DNA from: Phycisphaerae bacterium
GTDB taxonomy: Bacteria > Planctomycetota > Phycisphaerae > Sedimentisphaerales > SM23-30
NCBI GenBank assembly: GCA_016342495.1
Contig: JAEIOG010000040.1
Coordinates: forward strand, 1-41,129
DNA: 41,129 bases
Reading direction: 5' to 3'
Within the stretch, counting starts at the first letter, position 1. Each line of letters starts with the position of its first letter. Shown in pieces: positions 18,518-25,095 of this stretch. A program made the translations under genes and the position numbers. The notes under the pieces are model-generated. The model was not told the origin of the DNA. It saw only the letters and a list, made by a program, of their open reading frames with translations, and searched no databases.

Positions 18518-18546
18518 TTGCTCAAAACCCTTTCTCAATGTATATA
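18518..18546 (+). promoter_or_regulatory. Candidate promoter giving a leaderless mRNA for the DUF167 gene
   Basis: TTGCTC (18518-18523), a 17-bp spacer and TATATA (18541-18546). The expected transcript start falls on about 18553, which is the A of an in-frame ATG. Confidence 0.4.
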
Positions 18547-18552
18547 TTTTGT

Positions 18553-18852
18553 ATGTCGCTTGATATCCAACATAATAATAATTCCATTACTTTCCCAGTC
18601 AAGATCGTACCTGGAAGCTCCAAAAACAAAATTGCGGGTCTGCTGGGCAATTCCCTCAAAATCAACATCGCTGCTGCCCCGGAAAAAGGGAAAGCCAACA
18701 AACAATTAATAGCTTTTCTCGCCAAAAAACTTAAAATACCCACTGGCGATATTGAAATTGTTGCAGGAATGCACGACGCTAGAAAAAAAATCAAAATTTA
18801 TAACCTTAAGCTTAATGCTTTTACTATAATTTTAAACGAGATAATTAAATGA
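18553..18852 (+). CDS. DUF167 (YggU-like) family protein
   Basis: 99 aa, complete for this small conserved family of unknown biochemical role. Motifs are ITFPVKIVPGSSKNKI, LKINIAAAPEKGKANKQLI and then a Lys-rich GMHDARKKIKIYNL. No Shine-Dalgarno sequence is visible. Start 18553 is preferred over the in-frame ATG at 18538, because a -10-like TATATA ends 6 bases before it and overlaps the earlier ATG. The stop overlaps the folK start (ATGA), so the two are translationally coupled. Confidence 0.85.
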   Translation: MSLDIQHNNNSITFPVKIVPGSSKNKIAGLLGNSLKINIAAAPEKGKANKQLIAFLAKKLKIPTGDIEIVAGMHDARKKIKIYNLKLNAFTIILNEIIK

Positions 18853-19337
18853 ATCATTCTGATAAATTCTCCGATACTGCCATCGTTTATATTGGCATAG
18901 GCAGTAATATTGGTGACCGGGCCGCATATATCAATAAAGCTCTAGCTATACTCGAAGCTACCCCGGGTATCATTCTTCTGAAAATGTCAGAATTATTTGA
19001 AACTATACCTGTGGGTGGCCCAGAAAACCAGAGCAACTTCCTTAATGGTGCTGTTATGATTAAATGTCAGTTGCCACCAACGACACTTTTGGAGTTATTA
19101 TTAAATATTGAAAACAAGCTCGGACGCAAAAGACAGGATCATTGGGGTTCAAGAACTATTGATCTTGACATCCTGCTTTTCAATGACCATATTATTGATC
19201 TGCCCAATTTGAAGGTCCCTCATCCCCTGATGAATCAAAGATTATTTGTTATTGAACCCTTGGCCCAGATAGCCCCTGATGCTATACACCCCGAATCAAA
19301 CAAAACCATTAGCCAAATCCTTCAGGATCTTAGGTGA
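18849..19337 (+). CDS. folK: 2-amino-4-hydroxy-6-hydroxymethyldihydropteridine pyrophosphokinase (HPPK)
   Basis: Folate biosynthesis enzyme that transfers pyrophosphate from ATP to hydroxymethyl-dihydropterin. The 162-aa length is standard. Signature motifs are GIGSNIGDR, SELFETIPVGGPENQSNFLN and WGSRTIDLDILLF, the last with the Mg-binding aspartates, then VPHPLMNQRLFVIEPL. It overlaps the preceding DUF167 stop by 4 bases and is followed after 6 bases by the deoxynucleoside kinase gene. Confidence 0.96.
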   Translation: MNHSDKFSDTAIVYIGIGSNIGDRAAYINKALAILEATPGIILLKMSELFETIPVGGPENQSNFLNGAVMIKCQLPPTTLLELLLNIENKLGRKRQDHWGSRTIDLDILLFNDHIIDLPNLKVPHPLMNQRLFVIEPLAQIAPDAIHPESNKTISQILQDLR

Positions 19338-19343
19338 AAATAT

Positions 19344-19952
19344 ATGTTAAAACCTAAACTTATCAGCATAGCTGGAATCATAGGTGTCGGCAAGACCACT
19401 CTGGCACGTAAATTATCAGAAAAATATCACGCCCAACTAATTCTGGAAGAATATGACCAGAATCCATTCTTGGATCAACAGTTTAAGGGCGACCATGGCG
19501 TAGCGCTGGCTTCGGAATTATTCTTCCTTATGTCACGAACCAAACAACTTAATGTTACCGAACTGGAAAAACACCATATTTGTATTAGTGACTATGTCTT
19601 CGATAAAAATCGCCTGTTTGCCTCTCTTAACCTCGATGACACCCAGATGGCTACCTATAATCAAGTTGAAAAAGCTGTTATAAACTATATAGCCCAACCT
19701 GATATTGTTATCTACCTCCATGATACTGTTAAAAATTGCCTGGCTCGCATCAAAAGCCGGGCTCGTGGCTTCGAACAATCAATTTGCCCCAGTTGGCTTT
19801 CCAAGCTTGACCATGCCTACCAGATATTTTTTGAAAAGTATAATAAACCCCGGCTATATATCGATTGCAGTAAATACGATGTCCGCTGTGACCAGGATGT
19901 ACAGCTTATCATCAATATGATCAATAATAAGGATATTCACCTTGAATATTAA
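19344..19952 (+). CDS. Deoxynucleoside kinase (dCK/dGK family)
   Basis: Nucleoside salvage kinase of the deoxyadenosine/deoxyguanosine/deoxycytidine kinase family, 202 aa. The P-loop is GIIGVGKTT (residues 11-19), the substrate-side acidic residues are in LEEYDQNPF, a DRS-like motif appears as SDYVFDKNRLFA, and the LID Arg cluster is RIKSRARGFEQ. The base preferred cannot be told from sequence alone. The end overlaps the panC start by 11 bases. The position between folK and panC suggests one cofactor and nucleotide operon. Confidence 0.9.
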   Translation: MLKPKLISIAGIIGVGKTTLARKLSEKYHAQLILEEYDQNPFLDQQFKGDHGVALASELFFLMSRTKQLNVTELEKHHICISDYVFDKNRLFASLNLDDTQMATYNQVEKAVINYIAQPDIVIYLHDTVKNCLARIKSRARGFEQSICPSWLSKLDHAYQIFFEKYNKPRLYIDCSKYDVRCDQDVQLIINMINNKDIHLEY

Positions 19953-20799
19953 AGTCGTTAATACCATCAACCAAACCAGAAACGAAATCGCAACCGCACG
20001 CCAACAAGGAAAATCTATCGCCCTGGTCCCTACCATGGGCGCTTTGCACGATGGCCATCTTTCCCTGATTCAACAGGCAAAAAAACTTTGTGATTATGTC
20101 GCCGTCAGCATTTTTGTCAATCCTACCCAGTTTGGCCCCAATGAAGACCTCGATAAATACCCCAGAACCCTCGATAATGACATTAATTTATGCGAATCAG
20201 AAAGGGCCGACCTTATTCTTGCCCCTTCCTCCAAAGAAATCTACCCCACCGCTAATTTCACTTGGGTCAATGTTGACAAATTAACCAAAACCCTCTGTGG
20301 TTCCACCCGCGATGGTCATTTTCAGGGTGTCTGTACCGTCGTCGCTAAATTATTCAATATTTTTATGCCTGACAAAGCCTTCTTCGGCCAGAAAGATGCC
20401 CAGCAACTCGCGGTCATCCGCCAGATGGCCTCGGACCTGAACTTCCCTATCGACATCATAGGCTGCCCTATTATCCGCGAACCTGATGGCCTGGCCATGA
20501 GCAGCCGAAATCGTTATCTATCCGGCGAACAAAGAACTCAGGCACTCGTAATTAATAAAGCTTTGCAGCTTGGCCAGAAATTATTTGCTGGCGGTATGAT
20601 AAAATCTCAAGATATTATTAATAAACTCTCAAAAATGATTCAACAGCAGCCTCTGGCCAAAATTGACTATATCTCTATTGTTGACAAGGACTTAATGCAT
20701 GAACTGGATACTATTGACCGACCCGCACTGCTTGCCTTAGCTGTTTATATCGGCAATACCAGGCTTATTGACAACATTGTTCTGGACCCAAAAGATTAA
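19942..20799 (+). CDS. panC: Pantothenate synthetase
   Basis: Condenses pantoate and beta-alanine using ATP, the last step of vitamin B5 synthesis. Full length (285 aa), with the ATP-binding PTMGALHDGHLSLI, VNPTQFGPNED, KYPR, FFGQKDAQQLAVI, and MSSRNRYLS. The start is a TTG at 19942, confirmed by AAGGA 8 bases upstream; it lies inside the preceding kinase gene (11-base overlap). Its substrate beta-alanine is supplied by PanD, encoded just downstream. Confidence 0.97.
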   Translation: MNIKVVNTINQTRNEIATARQQGKSIALVPTMGALHDGHLSLIQQAKKLCDYVAVSIFVNPTQFGPNEDLDKYPRTLDNDINLCESERADLILAPSSKEIYPTANFTWVNVDKLTKTLCGSTRDGHFQGVCTVVAKLFNIFMPDKAFFGQKDAQQLAVIRQMASDLNFPIDIIGCPIIREPDGLAMSSRNRYLSGEQRTQALVINKALQLGQKLFAGGMIKSQDIINKLSKMIQQQPLAKIDYISIVDKDLMHELDTIDRPALLALAVYIGNTRLIDNIVLDPKD

Positions 20800-20864
20800 A
20801 ATCGCTAAAATACAACGTTTGTATTAAACTAAAACTTTCAAGCTATCCTAGACTATAAATTTAC

Positions 20865-21233
20865 ATGGAACTTAAACTATTAAAATCTAAAATCCACCGT
20901 GCCACGGTAACTGCCGCTAACATTGATTACGTTGGTAGCATTGCTATCGACCGCGATCTTATGGACGCAGTGGGAATTATCGCCAATGAAGTCGTCCTTG
21001 TCGCAAATGTCACTAATGGCACCCGACACGAAACCTATGTCGTACCGGCTGAACGAGGCTCTGGAGAAATTGGTGTCATGGGCGCCGCTGCCCATCTGGT
21101 CAGTGCTGGTGATCTGGTCATAATTATGGCTTTTGCTAATTTGACCCCAGATGAAGCTCAAACCCACCAGCCAAAGGTCGCTATCGTAGACCAAAACAAC
21201 AAAATCACTACGCTTACATCATATCACCCATAA
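20865..21233 (+). CDS. panD: Aspartate 1-decarboxylase proenzyme
   Basis: Pyruvoyl enzyme that makes beta-alanine from aspartate, feeding PanC. 122 aa, normal for the family. The self-cleavage site is G24-S25 in YVGSIAID; S25 becomes the pyruvoyl group. Further motifs are KIHRATVT (residues 9-16), NGTRHETYV and GAAAHLVSAGDLVIIM. No Shine-Dalgarno sequence is apparent; TATAAAT lies directly before the ATG, so a separate leaderless transcript is possible. Confidence 0.96.
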   Translation: MELKLLKSKIHRATVTAANIDYVGSIAIDRDLMDAVGIIANEVVLVANVTNGTRHETYVVPAERGSGEIGVMGAAAHLVSAGDLVIIMAFANLTPDEAQTHQPKVAIVDQNNKITTLTSYHP

Positions 21234-21260
21234 GGATTACGATCAGACCTCTGACTTATT

Positions 21261-22262
21261 ATGCTGCCAGAATTATTCACCATACCGTTTCTAAACATCA
21301 GTATCCAAAGCTATGGCACCATGATGGCTTTAGGTTTTGTTTTTGCTGTCATGCTCGCCAGGCATCTGGCTAAAAAACAAAATGAAAACCCTGAAATCAT
21401 TATGAACTTTGCTCTATGGGCAATGCTTTGTGGTGTTGGTGGCGCCAGACTTTTCCACGCTATTCATCATCATCAAGAGTATGACAGCTTCATAGAATTT
21501 TTCATGGTATGGAAAGGTGGACTCGAATTTCTCGGTGGCGTTATTGCTACGATAATTTTCGCTTTCTTCTATTTCAGAAAACTGAAAAAATCCGTTTTGA
21601 AATTCTTTGACATATTAGCTCCCGCTTTGATGATAGGTCTGGCTTTTGGACGGGTAGGCTGTTTAATGAATGGCTGCTGTTTTGGCGCTACCACCGACAA
21701 ACCCTGGGCTATTACTTTCCCGGCTATCAATTATCGCACAGACAACGCACCCGGTAAACAAAAAAATAAAGAACCTCAATACAGCCACCCTTTCTATCAT
21801 CAGTTAGTTTCTGACCCACAAAGGCGACCTGGAAAAGGTCCATTGCTGGAATTGCCCGAAGAATATTATCAATCTGGCTATGATGAAAATAATGATAAAG
21901 TCAGATACCCAATTGCTCCATCTGAACTGCCAGAAAAACAATTGCATGACCTTAAATGTGGCTGCTACAAAATGCACCCGATTCACCCCACCCAGATTTA
22001 TTCTACAATCAATGGCCTGCTTGCTGCCGGAGTTTTACTGCTGTTAATGCGCCGTAAAAAATTCCATGGCATGATAACCGCAGCCATGCTGATTTGGTAT
22101 GGTATCGCCCGGTTTATCCTGGAATCACTCCGCGCCGACAACCCGATAGAAAAAACCGGCTTCACAATATCCCAAAATCTAGGGATACTCTCAGTCTTAA
22201 TTGGCTTGGGATTACTCATTTATCTATACAAAACCCAGCCCAGATTAAACACAAAAAAATAG
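21261..22262 (+). CDS. lgt: Prolipoprotein diacylglyceryl transferase
   Basis: Inner-membrane enzyme that attaches diacylglycerol to the lipobox Cys of prolipoproteins. Seven or so membrane helices are visible. Family motifs are GVGGARLFHAI, VWKGGLEFLGG, the signature GRVGCLMNGCCFG and HPTQIYSTING. The protein is longer than usual (333 aa against ~260-290) owing to a polar insertion of about 70-80 residues between the Cys-rich signature and HPTQIYS (about residues 160-240), containing RRPGKGPLLELPEEYYQSG. Last gene of the cluster; its stop abuts the stop of the converging GrpB-family gene. Confidence 0.96.
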   Translation: MLPELFTIPFLNISIQSYGTMMALGFVFAVMLARHLAKKQNENPEIIMNFALWAMLCGVGGARLFHAIHHHQEYDSFIEFFMVWKGGLEFLGGVIATIIFAFFYFRKLKKSVLKFFDILAPALMIGLAFGRVGCLMNGCCFGATTDKPWAITFPAINYRTDNAPGKQKNKEPQYSHPFYHQLVSDPQRRPGKGPLLELPEEYYQSGYDENNDKVRYPIAPSELPEKQLHDLKCGCYKMHPIHPTQIYSTINGLLAAGVLLLLMRRKKFHGMITAAMLIWYGIARFILESLRADNPIEKTGFTISQNLGILSVLIGLGLLIYLYKTQPRLNTKK

Positions 22263-22763
22263 TTATACACCCATTTCAGCCCTAACCAATACCTTCTCAA
22301 TAAAAGAATTTTTCCTTTGGGTATATCTATGAGTATCGTTGGGAAACTGTCGGGCTAGATCCTGTTTTAACGCCTGATATTGCAGTGCCAAATCATTATC
22401 GGCATTAAGCAAATCTCTAAAGGCGCATTGCCTTTTCACTACTATACCCGCCACCGGACACCAATGCAGATGATGAGTAACCGGCCTATGTTTTACAAAC
22501 CAGTACTGCCCCTGAAAACCCCCGGCACCTTCATGCCGATAATCCAGCCGTCCAAGAATCTCTAATACTTCTTTAGTTGGAGGATAAATCTCACTCTGAA
22601 CCGTTATATCAATAATCGGCTTAGACATTATCCCTTTTATCGATGTACTCCCTACATGATCTATATCGATAATGTAATTCCCTAATTTCTCCATAAGCAG
22701 ACATTTTTCATCTTCAAATTCCTGCTCCCAGGCATGACTCCATTTCACCAGTTTAACTTCCAT
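22263..22763 (-). CDS. GrpB family (UPF0157) protein, nucleotidyltransferase-like fold
   Basis: 166 aa. Family pattern: WSHAWEQEFEDEK, IDHVGSTSIKGIMSKPIIDI, GRLDYRHEG, HLHWCPV, FRDLLNADNDLALQYQALK. GrpB proteins share a nucleotidyltransferase-like core, but their cellular task is not established. GAAGG lies 11 bases before the ATG. It ends back-to-back with lgt. A candidate structured RNA and terminator lie about 100 bases upstream on the same strand. Confidence 0.88.
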   Translation of the reverse strand: MEVKLVKWSHAWEQEFEDEKCLLMEKLGNYIIDIDHVGSTSIKGIMSKPIIDITVQSEIYPPTKEVLEILGRLDYRHEGAGGFQGQYWFVKHRPVTHHLHWCPVAGIVVKRQCAFRDLLNADNDLALQYQALKQDLARQFPNDTHRYTQRKNSFIEKVLVRAEMGV

Positions 22764-22864
22764 AGCATATCCAACCTTCTTTCTTTTTTCAGAACAGAAA
22801 TTTATAGCTACTCATAATTTACGTCAACAATATCATTATAGTTCGCCTTGCCAGCAAAATGCGC

Positions 22865-22899
22865 AAAAAAAAAAAGCTCTCCCTGCGTCCAGGAAGAGC
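22865..22899 (-). terminator. Intrinsic terminator with a competing upstream hairpin
   Basis: 10-bp stem with one G-U pair, a 4-base loop (GACG) and 11 T residues. An alternative hairpin GAGCC-CAGA-GGCTC (22896-22909) would consume the first arm of the terminator. This terminator/antiterminator layout allows attenuation upstream of the GrpB gene. Confidence 0.85.
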
Positions 22900-23055
22900 C
22901 TCTGGGCTCATGGCCCTATAATTATCGAGGTTCAGTGAAGGTAAATTTGTAGGCTTCCGGTCCATACCTTGCTCTGGGCATTGGCGCCAGCACCGCGTTG
23001 GGCATTGACAATAATGGATCAGGAAAGTCTCTTTGTACTGTTTAATACCTCGTAA
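22865..23055 (-). ncRNA. Candidate structured RNA with strong intrinsic terminator (identity unknown)
   Basis: The minus-strand transcript would be closed by a 9-bp stem (23047-23055 with 22922-22931, one bulge), followed inward by CAGU/ACUG and CUU(U)CC/GGAAG pairings, giving a rod with internal loops. It ends in an intrinsic terminator: GCTCTTCCTG-GACG-CAGGGAGAGC (one G-U) and 11 T (22865-22899). The GC-rich middle contains CAATGCCCA twice. The segment AAGCCUACAAAUUUACCUUCA loosely recalls part of 6S RNA, but that identity is weak. It lies between a 68-aa gene and the GrpB gene. Confidence 0.45.
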
Positions 23056-23195
23056 ATTTCAGCTTTAATCGTATAACATTTTACGATCATTAATTACATC
23101 TTAAAGGTAATATATAATAACTGGATATGCAAATATGCGGAGTTTTATTTTTGCTATTTTGGAAAAAACCTGTTTATAGGCTGGAAATGAGATTG

Positions 23196-23402
23196 TTATG
23201 AATAATGCCTGACCGTTGGTTCAAGCTTCTGAAGCATTGCCGCTAAAAGAATATGCCGAAGCTTCCCAGTTGCTAATGTCTCCAGATAATCTTTGGTATA
23301 ATCCAGCTTAAATTGGCCATCAAAATGCAATAGCTCATGCATGACAGCCTCCCGCTCCATTTTTTTAATTTTATCGGATAAAACATGAAATAAATCTGAC
23401 AT
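23196..23402 (-). CDS. Small conserved-looking protein, unknown function
   Basis: 68 aa, charged and probably helical, with motifs EAVMHELLHFDGQF and RHILLAAMLQKLEP. The start is well supported: GAGGA lies about 7 bases before the ATG. No signal peptide, membrane segment or metal motif is seen. I do not recognise a characterised family. It is followed on the same strand by the candidate structured RNA. Confidence 0.6.
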   Translation of the reverse strand: MSDLFHVLSDKIKKMEREAVMHELLHFDGQFKLDYTKDYLETLATGKLRHILLAAMLQKLEPTVRHYS

Positions 23403-23560
23403 AACAATTCCTCTTTTGTGCTAACTCTTGATGCTATCTATACTATCGGAAAAAATCAAGTCATAAAATATCACTTTTCTGACCAGATTAAACAACTTAC
23501 TACACTAAAATATAAAATTTTTCCTTTGTCAAAATGCTCAGGTCTGATAATCTCTTGGCC

Positions 23561-24622
23561 ATGAAAACCAATGAACTAGATTTTTACCTGCCCAATGAAC
23601 TCATAGCACAACAAGGCCTTGACCAGCGTAGCCAGTCCAGACTACTGGTCCTACCACGCCTGGAAGGCCAGATTCAACATAAAAAATTCTTCAATATCAA
23701 ACAATATCTAATGCCAGGAGACTGCCTGGTCCTTAACCAGACAAAGGTTATCCCCGCTAGATTCTATGTTCAAAGAGCTACCGGAGGCAAGATAGAAGGG
23801 CTTTTTCTTGAAATAAATCCCGATGGTCTGTGGAGAACCCTGCTAAAAGGCGCTTCCAGACTCAAAATCGGGGAAACCATCGAAATTATAAATACCTTAG
23901 CTGATCAGCAACCTCCAAAACCTGCCCAGCTAAAAGTCATTGAAAAACTGGATCAGGGCCAATGGCTATTGCAAAATCTATCAGATCAGCCCCATTTGCA
24001 AATTCTCGCCGAAAATGGCGTTACCCCCCTGCCACCCTATATCCATCGCAATTACACCTCTCAGAGTGAAAACCACGACCGTAATCGATACCAGACCATC
24101 TATGCCCAAAGTCCCGGCTCGGTCGCTGCACCTACCGCTGGCCTGCATTTCACCGACGAACTTCTATCTGATCTGCAAGCCAATGACATAAAAATCGCAA
24201 AAGTCACCCTCCACGTTGGCATGGGAACCTTCAAACCCGTCTCCGTTGATAATCTCATAGACCACGAAATCCACAGCGAACAATACGACGTAGACCAGAC
24301 CAATGCCGACATCATCAATAGCACAATAGATTCTGGTGGCCGCATCATCGCCGTTGGCACCACATCTGTCCGCACATTAGAATCCGTCGCAGCCGATGGC
24401 CATATCCAACCCGCCTCTGGCAGCACCAAACTCTTTATTATGCCCGGCTATCAATACAAAGTCGTCGATGGCATCATAACAAATTTCCATCTGCCCAAAT
24501 CAACCCTGTTGGCCTTGATCTGCGCCTTCTCAACCAAAGAACGCGTCATGGACGCCTATAAAATAGCCGTCGGGGAAAAGTACCGTTTCTACAGCTATGG
24601 CGATTCCATGCTGATTATTTAG
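23561..24622 (+). CDS. queA: S-adenosylmethionine:tRNA ribosyltransferase-isomerase
   Basis: Queuosine pathway enzyme that transfers and isomerises the ribosyl group of SAM onto preQ1 in tRNA. 353 aa. Motifs are ELDFYLPNELIAQ at the start, LVLNQTKVIPARF, LPPYIHR, RYQTIYAQSPGSVAAPTAGL, HVGMGTFKPV and FITNFHLPKSTLLALICAF-like residues near the end. Start ATG 23561 is chosen because relatives begin here; an ATG at 23534 adds nine residues, and neither has a good Shine-Dalgarno sequence. The last 8 bases overlap the converging DUF2007 gene. No other queuosine gene is in the window. Confidence 0.96.
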   Translation: MKTNELDFYLPNELIAQQGLDQRSQSRLLVLPRLEGQIQHKKFFNIKQYLMPGDCLVLNQTKVIPARFYVQRATGGKIEGLFLEINPDGLWRTLLKGASRLKIGETIEIINTLADQQPPKPAQLKVIEKLDQGQWLLQNLSDQPHLQILAENGVTPLPPYIHRNYTSQSENHDRNRYQTIYAQSPGSVAAPTAGLHFTDELLSDLQANDIKIAKVTLHVGMGTFKPVSVDNLIDHEIHSEQYDVDQTNADIINSTIDSGGRIIAVGTTSVRTLESVAADGHIQPASGSTKLFIMPGYQYKVVDGIITNFHLPKSTLLALICAFSTKERVMDAYKIAVGEKYRFYSYGDSMLII

Positions 24623-25094
24623 CGAAACTCAACGGTTGCTTTTGCCACCACTGATACATGCAATTGCGACATTGATAACATTTTCTTTTATCAACAAAAC
24701 CTAAAAACCAGAACATCCCCAAAGTTATCACTATCAAAACTATTTGAGCTATTGGTATATAATTATAACCGGTATTAACTTCAACCACATTATCGCACTT
24801 GCATTTTGGGCATTTCAAATCAAGCTTATCAGCCTGCTCTCTGGCTAATTCTCTGGTCTGTTCAAACTCTTGCATTAATTCCAATGCCTGCTGCTGGTCA
24901 GATTCCCTTACCTGAACCTTTGCCCCGCTGATAAAAGAGCCTATCGAGCCATAGGCCCCGGCCATATTCTCATCTGCAATAAAAGCCGCCACCCCTTGAG
25001 CTTCAAGCATATTGCACAACATATGCGCATTCACTGGCTCATTAAAGTTGGCAATCGTAACCAGTTTTGTTATTTCATTTTCATCAGTACTCAT
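24615..25094 (-). CDS. DUF2007 protein with zinc ribbon and membrane segment
   Basis: 159 aa in three parts. Residues ~8-80 match the DUF2007 pattern (LVTIANFNEPVNAHMLCNML, AAFIADENMAG, KVQVRESDQQQALELM). A split zinc ribbon (CPKC at ~98 and CYQCRNC at ~143) surrounds a hydrophobic segment (IAQIVLIVITLGMFWFLGFV). The function is unknown. The ATG follows the stop of the GLUG gene by one base (TAG-A-ATG), and its AAGGA ribosome binding site lies inside that gene, so both are probably on one mRNA. Confidence 0.75.
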   Translation of the reverse strand: MSTDENEITKLVTIANFNEPVNAHMLCNMLEAQGVAAFIADENMAGAYGSIGSFISGAKVQVRESDQQQALELMQEFEQTRELAREQADKLDLKCPKCKCDNVVEVNTGYNYIPIAQIVLIVITLGMFWFLGFVDKRKCYQCRNCMYQWWQKQPLSFAK

Positions 25095-25095
25095 T

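Noticed and set aside
22865-23055. SRP RNA, tmRNA or RNase P RNA
   Set aside because: A GGACCGGAAGC word recalls SRP RNA, but the GGAAGCA loop arrangement is missing. The CCA-ending acceptor of tmRNA and the conserved RNase P core words are absent.
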